Assembly: GCF_000763495.1 (NCBI RefSeq)
Contig: NZ_CP009576.1
Span: forward strand, 2,981,036 to 3,045,035
DNA from: Listeria ivanovii subsp. londoniensis
GTDB taxonomy: Bacteria; Bacillota; Bacilli; Lactobacillales; Listeriaceae
DNA: 64,000 bases
Direction of reading: 5' to 3'
Shown piece after piece: positions 56,299 through 64,000 of this stretch. The notes under the pieces are model-generated. The model saw only the letters and a list, made by a program, of their open reading frames with translations. It ran no database searches and was not told where the DNA came from. The translations under genes and the position numbers were made by a program. Numbering within the stretch: the first letter of the stretch is position 1; every line of letters begins with the position of its first letter.

Positions 56299-56424
56299 CT
56301 AATTAATTCTCCCCTTCTCCATACCATCTTTCTCGTAAATCTTCACACCATACGCTTCCAAAATTTCTAACATTTTAATCCCTACTATTTTTCCAGCTAA
56401 ATATGAAACCGAAAAACAGCTACT
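56299..56424 (-). pseudogene. Short C-terminal gene fragment, minus strand
   Basis: An open frame of 41 codons ends at TAG 56299 and reads VSYLAGKIVGIKMLEILEAY, then GVKIYEKDGMEKGRIN. Composition is protein-like. A TAA at 56425 closes it upstream and there is no start with a ribosome binding site. I read it as the tail of a lost gene. Chance is possible at this length. Confidence 0.3.
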
Positions 56425-56507
56425 TTATCTTTCCACAAATCTATATTACAATAAGCTTTAAAGAAAAATGGAATGATCTTCCGTTTAAAATAGAAAGGGG
56501 TGACTAC

Positions 56508-56579
56508 ATGCATTTTTATGAAAGAATAAAAATCATGGTCCCGCCATTTCCCTGTGAAGGATGTTTTTTTCCTAGATAA
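56508..56579 (+). CDS. Possible leader peptide before the MFS pump
   Basis: A 23-codon frame reads MHFYERIKIMVPP, then FPCEGCFFPR. GAAAGGGGTGACTAC before its ATG is a strong ribosome binding site. It ends 19 bp before the MFS ATG, which has its own CAGGAGAG. Leader ORFs in this position can control efflux genes by ribosome stalling. The Pro-Pro and CEGCFF stretches are the kind of sequence that could stall, but this is inference. CCTG at the end of this ORF could pair with CAGG of the MFS ribosome binding site. Confidence 0.45.
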   Translation: MHFYERIKIMVPPFPCEGCFFPR

Positions 56580-56598
56580 ATAATTCAGGAGAGTTTTT

Positions 56599-57795
56599 AT
56601 GGAAAAAAACATCGAAACAAAGAAAGTCAATTTGGCGTTACTTGTTTGTCTTGTCGGTTTTCCGCAAATTAGTGAAACTATTTATACACCTTCTTTGACA
56701 GAAATTGCGGAGAGTTACCGTGTCACATTAAATTTGGCTCAAATGACTCTAAGCATCTATTTTCTCGCCTTTGCAGTTGGTGTATTCTTTTGGGGAGTTA
56801 GTTCAGATTATATCGGCCGACGTAAAGCAATGAACTTTGGGATCATTATCTATATTGTCGGTTGCTTAGTTTGTCTCTTCTCTAGTAACATTAGTACGCT
56901 CTTTATTGGGCGGTTTATCCAAGCTTTTGGCGCTAGCACGGGTTCTGTTACAACGCAGACAATTTTACGTGATAATTACCATGATAATGATCGCCATAAA
57001 CTATTCGCAAAAATATCCGCTGCATTAGCATTTTCACCAGCAATTGGTCCGCTAATCGGTGGTTTTATTGGGCAATATTACGGTTTTCGTATGATGTTCT
57101 TATTTTTAGTAGTTATGGGAATGACCTTGTTATTATGGAGTCTAAAACAGCTTCCAGAAACAAAAATGACCGCCCCAGCTTCCTTCTGCACGAAAAAAAT
57201 AATAACCATTGGTAAAAAAATAGTGTTTGACCGTTATACTGTTGCTTTTGGTGTGCTAATTGGTATTTTTAATGGGGTATTGTTTAGTTTCCACGCAGAA
57301 GCCCCTACAATTTTTATTGAAGCATTCCATTTTAGTCAGAGCCAGTATGGTCTTATGGGGTGCATTGTGGCGGCGGCGACTGTCCTAGGTGCTTGGTTAT
57401 CCAGTTGGCGCTTAAAACAACAACAACTGCCTACTAAAATTATTAAAGAAGGTATTCATTTAGCTATCATTGGCAGCTTATCTCTTGGCGTTACAGCGCT
57501 AGTTACAGCATCTCAATCCATACAAACTATATTGTATATTCTCTTTATATCTGTTCTCTTGGCAGGAGTTGGCATGGCATTACCAAATTGCTTGAGTTTA
57601 GCGTTAGTGAAATTTCAAGAAGCTGCCGGAACTGCCGGAGCATTTTTGAGCTTAGGTTACTATGTTATCGTGAGTATTTGTACGTTCTTAATGGGGCTTC
57701 TACATACAGGCTCTTTGCTTGTATTACCAGCCTTTTGCTTAACGCTACTTCTAATTGGTCTGTTTTGTATTAAAACCGCACCTACCCATGAATAA
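56599..57795 (+). CDS. MFS drug exporter (Bcr/CflA type)
   Basis: This is a 398-residue membrane protein with twelve hydrophobic segments. The short loop after segment 2 (GVSSDYIGRRKAMNFG) is MFS motif A, and the FGASTGSVTTQTILRD block belongs to the Bcr/CflA drug-efflux group. It would export drugs or amphipathic compounds by proton exchange. CAGGAG precedes the ATG. It is a single gene, with a possible leader ORF upstream and a terminator after. Confidence 0.88.
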   Translation: MEKNIETKKVNLALLVCLVGFPQISETIYTPSLTEIAESYRVTLNLAQMTLSIYFLAFAVGVFFWGVSSDYIGRRKAMNFGIIIYIVGCLVCLFSSNISTLFIGRFIQAFGASTGSVTTQTILRDNYHDNDRHKLFAKISAALAFSPAIGPLIGGFIGQYYGFRMMFLFLVVMGMTLLLWSLKQLPETKMTAPASFCTKKIITIGKKIVFDRYTVAFGVLIGIFNGVLFSFHAEAPTIFIEAFHFSQSQYGLMGCIVAAATVLGAWLSSWRLKQQQLPTKIIKEGIHLAIIGSLSLGVTALVTASQSIQTILYILFISVLLAGVGMALPNCLSLALVKFQEAAGTAGAFLSLGYYVIVSICTFLMGLLHTGSLLVLPAFCLTLLLIGLFCIKTAPTHE

Positions 57796-57800
57796 TTAGT

Positions 57801-57871
57801 ATAAAAATAGAACAGAAATTTTGTAAATCATCGTTTTTAGAATGATTATACAAATTTTCTGTTCTATTTTA
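57801..57871. terminator. Long bidirectional terminator hairpin
   Basis: AAAATAGAACAGAAA and TTTCTGTTCTATTTT form the base of a long hairpin with inner ATCAT/ATGAT pairs and a central loop. It lies between the MFS gene and the converging membrane protein gene. Confidence 0.75.
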
Positions 57872-57909
57872 ATTCCAAATCAATTAATTATTTTCCAAGT
57901 AATAGTTTT

Positions 57910-58443
57910 TTACTGCGCTAATTCTCCATCCATGCTTTCCATTTGAGCAAGAAACGCTTTTTGCCACTTTCTATCATTTAAAAACTCGATTGGGAACGTT
58001 GGATCGATTTCGTTCAAAATCCTTGCCCATGCATCCGTTCGTAATGAGGATGCCTGACGAATAGCGATTACCCACATAACAATCGTCCCGGCAATTAATA
58101 CCAAAAATGCAATTATCCCTACCACTATAATCGCAACAAATTGTTCATTTTCCACTAAAAAGTAGATAAGAAGCCCGAACAGAAGCATTAGTCCGAAAAA
58201 AGCTCCTATTATTATAAAAGTTTTCTTTCTACTTGCTCTATATACAGAAACTCCCAATTCTTTTTCAAGTAATGCTAACTGGCGCACGGGGTTTCTCTTT
58301 TTAACAACAGGTATTGCATATTTATCTATTAGTAAATGTGCCGCCTTTACTTCTTCTTTATTATTCTTAGGCATAAGAACAATTAAAACAATAAAAAATA
58401 TAATGACACCTAATTGAATCAAATAAAACACTCCTATAATCAA
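57910..58443 (-). CDS. Hypothetical membrane protein with three segments
   Basis: This is a 177-residue protein with hydrophobic segments at residues 4-23, about 78-98 and 104-130, a basic cytosolic loop (KKRNPVRQLALLEKELGVSVY) between the first two, and a C-terminal soluble part ending in QMESMDGELAQ. It lies 121 bp upstream of the ychF stop on the same strand. I do not recognise a family and claim no function. Confidence 0.7.
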   Translation of the reverse strand: MIIGVFYLIQLGVIIFFIVLIVLMPKNNKEEVKAAHLLIDKYAIPVVKKRNPVRQLALLEKELGVSVYRASRKKTFIIIGAFFGLMLLFGLLIYFLVENEQFVAIIVVGIIAFLVLIAGTIVMWVIAIRQASSLRTDAWARILNEIDPTFPIEFLNDRKWQKAFLAQMESMDGELAQ

Positions 58444-58513
58444 ATTTTACACTTAATTATAGCATTAAACATTGCTGTAAAGTTTGTATCCTTTGTGAAT
58501 TTTTACCTAAAAA

Positions 58514-58550
58514 AACAACTTCTCAACAAGATGCTTGTTAAGAAATTGTT
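58514..58550 (-). terminator. Terminator after ychF
   Basis: AACAACTTCTCAACAAG and CTTGTTAAGAAATTGTT form a 17-bp stem with two mismatches and a three-base loop; the minus strand continues with seven T residues. It touches the parS copy at 58547. Confidence 0.75.
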
Positions 58551-58562
58551 TCACGTGAAACA
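58547..58562. promoter_or_regulatory. parS site, 16 of 16
   Basis: TGTTTCACGTGAAACA lies immediately after the ychF stop and overlaps the edge of its terminator stem. Confidence 0.9.
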
Positions 58563-58564
58563 TA

Positions 58565-59665
58565 TTAAACGTTAAAGCGGAAATGAACAACATCTCCATC
58601 TTTCATTTCGTATTCTTTACCTTCCAAACGAACTTTCCCTGCTTCTTTAGCTGCCTGTTCAGAGCCATATTCAACTAAAGCATCGTAAGCAACTACTTCT
58701 GCACGAATAAATCCTCGTTCAAAGTCCGTATGAATAATTCCCGCACATTGAGGAGCTTTCATTCCTTTAATGAACGTCCATGCACGAACTTCTTGGACTC
58801 CTGCTGTAAAGTAAGTAGCAAGTCCAAGCAATGTATACGCAGAACGAATAAGTTGATCTAAACCAGACTCTTCAATACCCAATGCTTCAAGAAACTCGAT
58901 TTTGTCTTCGTCTTCTAGTTCAGCGATTTCTTCTTCTGCACGAGCACAAACAACGATAACTTCGGAGTTTTCACTTGCAGCAAACTCACGTACTTGTTGC
59001 ACGTATTTATTATCATCAGGGTTAGAAACATCTTCTTCACTTACATTCGCCACATATAAAACTGGTTTTCTTGTAAGCAAGAATAAATTACGAACAATTT
59101 TTTCCTCATCGTCGCTGAATTCAATTGCACGAGCTGGTTTATCATTTTCAAAGGCGTCACGTAATTTAACTAAAACATTAAATTCTGCAACAGCATCTTT
59201 ATCTTTTTGTTTAGAGAGCTTCTCCACACGACCAATGCGCTTCTCCACTGTTTCCAAATCCGCTAAGATTAGTTCTAAGTTAATTGTAGAAATATCATCT
59301 AACGGGTCTACGCGGCCTTCTACGTGCGTGATGTTCTCGTCATCGAAACAACGAGTCACATGACAAATCGCATCTACTTGGCGAATATGCGACAAAAATT
59401 TATTTCCAAGCCCTTCCCCTTTACTAGCACCTTTCACAATACCAGCAATATCTGTAAATTCAAAAGTGGTTGGAACGGTTTTTTTCGGTTTCACAAGCTC
59501 TGTTAATTTGTTTAAGCGGTGGTCAGGTACTTCAACAATCCCAACATTTGGGTCAATCGTCGCAAATGGATAGTTCGCAGCCTCTGCTCCTGCTTTCGTG
59601 ATTGCATTAAAAAGTGTCGATTTCCCAACATTAGGAAGTCCGACAATACCAGCTGTAAGTGCCAT
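58565..59665 (-). CDS. ychF: Ribosome-associated ATPase YchF (OLA1 family)
   Basis: This is a 366-residue cytosolic P-loop protein. G1 is GLPNVGKS near residue 8, the specificity loop reads ANVSEED (NVxE) instead of NKxD, so it binds ATP over GTP, and a C-terminal TGS domain (YFTAGVQEVRAWTF onward) follows. It is linked to translation and stress in bacteria. The ATG at 59665 follows GGAG and gives the family length; an ORF from 59728 is longer but lacks support. Confidence 0.94.
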   Translation of the reverse strand: MALTAGIVGLPNVGKSTLFNAITKAGAEAANYPFATIDPNVGIVEVPDHRLNKLTELVKPKKTVPTTFEFTDIAGIVKGASKGEGLGNKFLSHIRQVDAICHVTRCFDDENITHVEGRVDPLDDISTINLELILADLETVEKRIGRVEKLSKQKDKDAVAEFNVLVKLRDAFENDKPARAIEFSDDEEKIVRNLFLLTRKPVLYVANVSEEDVSNPDDNKYVQQVREFAASENSEVIVVCARAEEEIAELEDEDKIEFLEALGIEESGLDQLIRSAYTLLGLATYFTAGVQEVRAWTFIKGMKAPQCAGIIHTDFERGFIRAEVVAYDALVEYGSEQAAKEAGKVRLEGKEYEMKDGDVVHFRFNV

Positions 59666-59775
59666 TATATATAAACTCCTTTTCATTAACTTCATTTTGA
59701 AATGCCCATCTAGTAGACATTTTTTCACTAACGTATATTATAAAGGTTTTTCATACAAAAAGCCACCCAATAAAA

Positions 59776-59816
59776 AAACGAAAACCCCTTAATCAATGTG
59801 GGATTTCCGTTTTTCT
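59776..59816. terminator. Terminator after catalase
   Basis: AAAAACGAAAACCCC and a GGGATTTCCGTTTTT complement form a stem with a small mismatch and flanking A and T runs. It serves the minus-strand catalase gene. Confidence 0.65.
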
Positions 59817-59822
59817 TTTACC

Positions 59823-61289
59823 TTATTTTAAATCTGCTACATATTCTGTAAGATTAATTCCAGTGCCAACAGCTACACGTTCTGCAAATTCTGGCTCTAC
59901 TTGGTAGAAATTGCGCAAATTGCGAATTTTAATATCTTCACGCACACCTTCCCAATCATCTACAATATTTTTCACAAGTGCCGCACGTTCTGCATCTGAG
60001 TAACGATTCCAAACTTCTTTAGCATGTCCAAAGTTATTCGGTTTTTCTGCCACAAGTCGTCCAGAAATATCACCGCGAATTTCTTGCTCAGGCTCGATAA
60101 ATGTTGGATTTTCTTTTGGTTCTGTCTCATAACTATTCGGCTCATAATTAATCGAGCTCGTTTGTTGTTTAAATGGCATATGACCATCGCGCTGATTGTT
60201 AGCAACGACCGTTTTTGGACTATTAATTGGTAATTGCAAGTAGTTTGGGCCAACGCGGTGTCTTTGCGTATCAGAGTATGAGAACAACCGTCCTTGAAGC
60301 AAGCGGTCCTCAGAAGGTAGCATTCCAGGTACGAGTACACCAGGATTAAAGCCAACTGATTCTGTTTCAGCAAAAATATTATCAGGGTTGCGATTTAATG
60401 TCATCGTGCCAACTAGTTCATATGGGAATACATCTTCAAACCAGTCTTTTGTCGCATCAAGTGGATTGAAATCATAGTTATCCAGGTCTTTTGGATCTAG
60501 CACTTGCACATATAAGTCCCACTCAGGATAATCTCCATTTTCAATCGCTTCATATAAATCACGGCTAGCATGATTAAACTCTTTAGCTTGAATTTGCGCA
60601 GCTTGTTCTGTTGAAAGATTGACAATTCCAGCTCTTGGAATCCAACGAAGTTTAACATACACTGTTTTCCCTTCATCATTAATCCATTTAAAAGCATGTA
60701 CACTAGAACCCCGAATTTCGCGATAAGATGCTGGTGTTCCTTCATCACTAAACAAGTATGTAATCATCGTTGTCGCTTCAGGAGTTAAACTAAAGAAATC
60801 CCAATAACGATTCCCATCTTGAATATTCGTATGTGGATCTGGCTTCAAGGAATGGATTACATCCGGAAACTTAATTGCATCACGAATAAAGAATACTGGC
60901 AAATTGTTCCCAACAAAATCGTAGTTCCCTTCTTCCGTATAAAATTTAACAGAAAAACCACGTGGGTCCCGCAAAGTTTCTGGTGAGTGTTGTCCGTGAA
61001 TAACCGTTGAGAAGCGTGCAAAAACTTCTGTCTCTGTTCCTTCTTCTTGTAAAAATTGTGCTTTCGTATACTTTTTCATACTCTTCTTCGTTACAAATTT
61101 CCCGTGCGCACCAGCACCACGAGCATGCACTACCCGCTCCGGAACACGTTCTCTATCAAAATGCGCCAATTTCTCAATTAACACATAATCTTCTAATAAA
61201 GTTGGTCCTTTTAATCCCGCTGTCATCGAATTTTGGTTATCACCGATTGGCACTCCTTGATTTGTTGTTAAGTTCTTTTTATCTGACAT
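59823..61289 (-). CDS. kat: Heme catalase (clade 3 type)
   Basis: This is a 488-residue cytosolic enzyme that turns hydrogen peroxide into water and oxygen. The distal His55 is in ERVVHARGAGAHG, the distal Asn is in NYDFVGNNLPVFF, and the heme-ligand Tyr is in RLFSYSDTQRHRVGP. Length fits small-subunit catalases. GGAGG lies before the ATG at 61289. A PerR box overlaps the promoter spacer, so peroxide induces it. Listeria are catalase-positive. Confidence 0.96.
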   Translation of the reverse strand: MSDKKNLTTNQGVPIGDNQNSMTAGLKGPTLLEDYVLIEKLAHFDRERVPERVVHARGAGAHGKFVTKKSMKKYTKAQFLQEEGTETEVFARFSTVIHGQHSPETLRDPRGFSVKFYTEEGNYDFVGNNLPVFFIRDAIKFPDVIHSLKPDPHTNIQDGNRYWDFFSLTPEATTMITYLFSDEGTPASYREIRGSSVHAFKWINDEGKTVYVKLRWIPRAGIVNLSTEQAAQIQAKEFNHASRDLYEAIENGDYPEWDLYVQVLDPKDLDNYDFNPLDATKDWFEDVFPYELVGTMTLNRNPDNIFAETESVGFNPGVLVPGMLPSEDRLLQGRLFSYSDTQRHRVGPNYLQLPINSPKTVVANNQRDGHMPFKQQTSSINYEPNSYETEPKENPTFIEPEQEIRGDISGRLVAEKPNNFGHAKEVWNRYSDAERAALVKNIVDDWEGVREDIKIRNLRNFYQVEPEFAERVAVGTGINLTEYVADLK

Positions 61290-61309
61290 ATGTACATACC
61301 TCCATCAAA

Positions 61310-61338
61310 ATAGTATTTTATTTATAATTATTATTAAA
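61310..61338 (-). promoter_or_regulatory. Promoter of catalase with PerR box
   Basis: TTTAAT (61333-61338) and TACTAT (61310-61315) are 17 bp apart on the minus strand. The spacer holds TTATAATTATTATTA (61322-61336, plus strand), 14 of 15 matches to the PerR consensus TTATAATNATTATAA. PerR would repress until peroxide oxidises it. Confidence 0.8.
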
Positions 61339-61396
61339 TGATACTATTTATATTCTAAAGAACGTTACCCCAAACTTCAACTAAAAGGCTTATAAA

Positions 61397-61432
61397 AAAC
61401 AAGCCATTCATTTAGAGTAATGAATGACTTGA
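61397..61432 (-). terminator. Terminator after DUF951
   Basis: On the minus strand, CAAGTCATTCATT and AATGAATGGCTTG form a stem with one mismatch, followed by six T residues. It closes the parA-parB-DUF951 set. Confidence 0.75.
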
Positions 61433-61435
61433 CCT

Positions 61436-61636
61436 TTATTCTTCTTCAGCTTTAACTAAAATCTTTTTAACTTTCCGTTCAAAGTCTCGACGCGGAATCA
61501 TCACGCTATGCCCGCAGCCTTCGCATTTAATTCGAATATCCATTCCCATGCGGATAATCTTAAACCGATTCGTTCCGCAAGGGTGAGGCTTTTTCATTTC
61601 TACAATATCATTTAAATCGAAATGCTTTTTCTCCAT
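61436..61636 (-). CDS. DUF951 family small zinc-ribbon-like protein
   Basis: This is a 66-residue cytosolic protein. KKPHPCGTNRFKIIRMGMDI and RIKCEGCGHSVMIPRRDFER carry three Cys in C-x..C-x2-C order. B. subtilis YyaF-type relatives start at the same point, which is why I use the ATG at 61636 over 61642 and 61645. It lies right after parB, as in many Firmicutes, but the function is unknown. The parAB-DUF951 order supports one transcript. Confidence 0.85.
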   Translation of the reverse strand: MEKKHFDLNDIVEMKKPHPCGTNRFKIIRMGMDIRIKCEGCGHSVMIPRRDFERKVKKILVKAEEE

Positions 61637-61648
61637 AAACATCACAAC

Positions 61649-62500
61649 CTATTCATCATCAAACTGAATATCTAAAATTTCTAAAATACGATCTAAATCA
61701 TCATCAGATAAAAACTCAATTTCAATTTTACCTTTTTTATCCCGACGTTTAATAGATACAGCCGTTCCAAATTTATCTCGTAACTGACTTTCGCTTTCCC
61801 GAATAAAAATAGGAACACGCGCTGGTTTTATTGTTTCACGTGAAACATTTTCGTTTAAGTTAGCCACAACATCTTCTAACTGGCGAACTGTTAATCCTTG
61901 TGCAACAGCTTTTTTCGCTGTTGGGATGATATTTTTTTTAAGTTTTAGACCTAGTAATACTCGACCATGGCCAGCTGATAACGAGCCATCTCGTAGCATC
62001 ACTTGGACTTCTTCTGGTAGGGTCAAAAGACGGACAAAGTTAGCAATGTACGGTCTACTTTTACCAACACGCTCTGCTAATTTGGCTTGGGTTAATCCTA
62101 GTTTTTTCATTAAGAATTGGTAAGATTCAGCTTCTTCTAAAGGAGATAAATCTTCTCGTTGCAAGTTCTCAATAACGGAAAGCTCCATCATTTCCTCTTC
62201 GGTTAGATCACGAACAACTGCTGGAATTTCTTTTAATTTAGCTTCTTTTGCTGCGCGGAATCTACGTTCACCAACAACAATTTCGTATCCTTTAGCCGTG
62301 TTTCTTAAGATTATTGGTTGTAAAACACCGTGGATTTTAATGGAATCACGTAATTCATTGATTGCTTTCGTATCGAAAATTTTACGTGGTTGGTATGGAT
62401 TTGGTTTAATTTCTTTTAGAGCGATGTTTTGAACCGCTTCTTCGTTTGTATCAACATTATTAAATAGCGCATTGATTCCCTTACCTAGACCCTTAGCCAT
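61649..62500 (-). CDS. parB: Chromosome partition protein ParB (Spo0J)
   Basis: This is a 283-residue DNA-binding CTPase-type protein. The N-terminal ParB box [11 protein letters not shown] (CTP site), the central helix-turn-helix [20 protein letters not shown] and a C-terminal dimer domain are all present. It binds parS and spreads as a clamp. The ATG at 62500 follows GGAAG. It overlaps parA by 8 bp. A perfect parS lies inside this gene, so it covers its own coding DNA. Confidence 0.96.
   Translation of the reverse strand: MAKGLGKGINALFNNVDTNEEAVQNIALKEIKPNPYQPRKIFDTKAINELRDSIKIHGVLQPIILRNTAKGYEIVVGERRFRAAKEAKLKEIPAVVRDLTEEEMMELSVIENLQREDLSPLEEAESYQFLMKKLGLTQAKLAERVGKSRPYIANFVRLLTLPEEVQVMLRDGSLSAGHGRVLLGLKLKKNIIPTAKKAVAQGLTVRQLEDVVANLNENVSRETIKPARVPIFIRESESQLRDKFGTAVSIKRRDKKGKIEIEFLSDDDLDRILEILDIQFDDE
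61832..61847. promoter_or_regulatory. parS site inside parB
   Basis: TGTTTCACGTGAAACA lies inside the parB coding sequence, as in B. subtilis spo0J, which also carries a parS. Confidence 0.92.
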
Positions 62501-63254
62501 GTGCAACCACTTCCTTTGCTAATTCTAAATAAACTTCTGCCCCTTTGGATTTCGCATCGTATAACAAAATTGGTTTTCCGTGACTAGGTGCTTCACTTAG
62601 GCGTACATTACGTGGAATAATCGTGTTAAATACTTTGTTTTGGAAGTATTTTTTCACTTCTTCAATTACTTGTATTCCTAGATTTGTTCTAGCATCAAGC
62701 ATTGTTAGTAACACACCTTCAATTTGTAAATCTTCATTAAGATGTTTTTGGACAATTCTTATTGTATTTAAAAGTTGGCTTAAACCTTCTAGCGCATAGT
62801 ATTCACATTGAACTGGAATGAGTACTGAATCTGCTGCTGTCAACGCATTTAAAGTCAAAAGACCAAGCGATGGTGGACAATCAATGATTACATAATCATA
62901 ATCATCACGAATTGAGTCGATTGCTTTCTTTAATCTAATTTCCCGCGAAATCGCTGGAACTAGCTCTACTTCAGCTCCTGCAAGTTGAATTGTAGCTGGA
63001 ATAACATTTAAATTATCTAGGTCTGTGTTTTGCAACACGTCTTGAATGGCTACATCGTCAACTAGTACATCATAAATACAATGTTCTATTTCACCTTTGT
63101 TTACACCAACACCACTTGAAGCATTTCCTTGTGGGTCAATATCTACTAGTAATACTTTTTTACCTAAAAAAGCTAGGCTAGAGCTTAAATTAACAGATGA
63201 TGTTGTTTTACCAACCCCACCCTTTTGGTTCGCTAGTGCAATCACTTTGCTCAA
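62493..63254 (-). CDS. parA: Chromosome partition ATPase ParA (Soj)
   Basis: This is a 253-residue Walker-type ATPase. [15 protein letters not shown] is the deviant Walker A, and [10 protein letters not shown] is Walker B. The family binds DNA non-specifically as an ATP dimer and works with ParB; in Bacillus Soj also acts on DnaA. Length is typical. It is the first gene of the parA-parB-DUF951 unit. A one-mismatch Noc-type site (62938-62951) lies inside this gene. Confidence 0.96.
   Translation of the reverse strand: MSKVIALANQKGGVGKTTSSVNLSSSLAFLGKKVLLVDIDPQGNASSGVGVNKGEIEHCIYDVLVDDVAIQDVLQNTDLDNLNVIPATIQLAGAEVELVPAISREIRLKKAIDSIRDDYDYVIIDCPPSLGLLTLNALTAADSVLIPVQCEYYALEGLSQLLNTIRIVQKHLNEDLQIEGVLLTMLDARTNLGIQVIEEVKKYFQNKVFNTIIPRNVRLSEAPSHGKPILLYDAKSKGAEVYLELAKEVVAHG
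62938..62951. promoter_or_regulatory. Noc-type palindrome, one mismatch, inside parA
   Basis: ATTTCCCGCGAAAT has one change (GGG to GCG) from the Noc site and is itself a near palindrome. It lies in the parA coding sequence. Confidence 0.35.
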
Positions 63255-63413
63255 TCTTTTTCACCAACCCTTATTTTGTACCGAGATTTTCGGTTCTTTT
63301 ATACTCTATTCTACCAAAAGATTTTCATTTAGTCTTACAAAAAGTAAAAATAAATTTAAATTTGTGTTTTCAAACAAAAAAAAGAATGAAAATATTGTTT
63401 TCATTTCTTAAAA

Positions 63414-63429
63414 TGTTTCACGTGAAACA
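63414..63429. promoter_or_regulatory. parS site, 16 of 16
   Basis: TGTTTCACGTGAAACA lies between parA and the XRE-type gene, about 160 bp upstream of the parA start. Confidence 0.92.
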
Positions 63430-63437
63430 TTTTGAAT

Positions 63438-63473
63438 TCAAAAAAGTAATCAACCTAAGCTGATTACTTTTTA
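63438..63473 (-). terminator. Terminator after the XRE-type gene
   Basis: AAAAAGTAATCA and TGATTACTTTTT form a 12-bp stem with an eight-base loop, followed by A/T runs on both sides. Confidence 0.75.
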
Positions 63474-63476
63474 TAT

Positions 63477-64000
63477 TCAATCTACAGAGAATGTTGTCTT
63501 AACGCCTAGAACTGTGCATGCTTTCTGATACATCCGAAGTGTTAAATCTGGATCTCCTGCTTCTAAACGTCCAATAATTACTGGTGATAAATCTGATTTT
63601 AAAGCTAAATCTAGTTGTGACCATTTCTTTTCCATTCGTTTTGCAAATATATATTTACCTAAGCTTGCTGAAAAGCTTTCTAAGTAATGAGCGATCCCTT
63701 CATTTTCTAAAGCTTGATTTTTAAGGGTATCAAATTGGTATTCTGAATTACCTATACTTGTTTCTACATCAATTCGGCGTAAGAAAACACGTTTTGCCTC
63801 CTCACGATAGGATCCCATTTGATCGGTGAACGGGTTTTTATCTTTAAAATAGCCTTTAACGAAGCAATAATACGTTTCATCTCCACTAAATGCAGTGAAG
63901 TAGATTAAACGACAATTTTTATCTTTAAAATGTGCCTTCATCTCTTGGATTGGTTGATCTACTGTTGTTTCAATACGAGTTGTTTGTAGTGAATAGGCTT
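63477..64000 (-). CDS. XRE-type helix-turn-helix protein, 5' end cut by window edge
   Basis: The visible frame covers 174 codons and stays open to the right edge without a start, so it continues outside; the ATG at 63941 is internal (upstream residues read AYSLQTTRIETTVDQPIQE). The C-terminal about 60 residues form an XRE helix-turn-helix (RMEKKWSQLDLALKSDLSPV, IGRLEAGDPD). The N-terminal part, with FTAFSGDETYYCFVKGYF, is of unknown fold. It lies next to parA in the origin region, but is not ParB or Noc. Confidence 0.75.
   Translation of the reverse strand, partial: AYSLQTTRIETTVDQPIQEMKAHFKDKNCRLIYFTAFSGDETYYCFVKGYFKDKNPFTDQMGSYREEAKRVFLRRIDVETSIGNSEYQFDTLKNQALENEGIAHYLESFSASLGKYIFAKRMEKKWSQLDLALKSDLSPVIIGRLEAGDPDLTLRMYQKACTVLGVKTTFSVD

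Larger units (their letters stand above)
56208..56598. other. Intergenic stretch with terminator, decayed frame and leader ORF
   Basis: This 391-bp region after gshF has a terminator (56213-56257), a minus-strand C-terminal remnant (56299-56424) and a 23-codon plus-strand leader ORF (56508-56579) before the MFS gene. Confidence 0.6.

Noticed and set aside
59972..60748. Open frames inside the catalase gene
   Set aside because: Other-frame shadows of kat with no ribosome binding sites.

Overview
The window looks like about 64 kb of a Listeria sensu stricto chromosome. It is a low-GC Firmicute with AGGAGG-type ribosome binding sites. The gene order serS, pabA-pabB, dacA, topB, recQ, guaB, cellobiose PTS, gshF, ychF, kat, DUF951, parB, parA is the one I know from the origin-proximal part of Listeria genomes. 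Species cannot be fixed by eye. From memory, the left 12 kb does not match L. monocytogenes EGD-e, so another species or a divergent lineage is likely. The right edge points toward oriC: parA and parB lie there, parS sites are scattered through the window, and most genes in the right half are on the minus strand, co-directional with a fork leaving oriC.

Layout. 1-1744: edge of a NagB-like sugar phosphate isomerase, a divergent MerR regulator and a GNAT acetyltransferase. 1745-5890: an AT-rich accessory patch with a papain-like secreted protein, a DUF3139 protein, unknown small proteins, at least two decayed genes and a transposase-like remnant. 5891-12657: VOC protein, MarR-MATE efflux pair, PucR-type regulator, SDR-MerR operon, HAD phosphatase, LacI regulator. 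12658-18239: CorC-like membrane protein, overlapping MFS-HhH-sirtuin operon, SH3 protein, transaldolase, Crp/Fnr regulator. 18240-28730: ABC exporter, T-box-controlled serS, FMN-binding stress-type protein, pabA-pabBC, and a heterodimeric ABC exporter with one degenerate ATP site. 28768-40304: dacA, CocE hydrolase, topB, recQ, guaB, macro domain protein, ABC-F ATPase. 40399-49478: a short-peptide gene and two beta-glucoside loci, one Lac-type PTS with a ROK gene and one IIBCA PTS with an RpiR regulator. 49580-53702: membrane proteins, a second RpiR regulator and an ABC transporter. 53877-61289: gshF, a Bcr-type MFS pump behind a possible leader peptide, ychF, and catalase with a PerR box. 61436-64000: DUF951, parB, parA and the edge of an XRE-type gene.

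The most coherent system is chromosome organisation. Nine full 16-bp parS matches plus one 15/16 match lie between 12.8 and 63.4 kb, and two perfect 14-bp Noc-type palindromes (plus two with one mismatch) interleave with them. Several parS copies sit inside genes, including parB itself and the start codon of the CocE-family gene. The ParA and ParB that would act on them are encoded here; a Noc-like protein is not in the window. The least described items are a 36-codon peptide gene with a near-consensus promoter and its own terminator (40399-40640), a 23-codon leader ORF before an MFS pump (56508-56579), a candidate small RNA behind recQ-guaB (36141-36233), and the decayed patch at 1.7-5.8 kb. 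I found no tRNA, rRNA, CRISPR array or prophage, and no complete insertion sequence.
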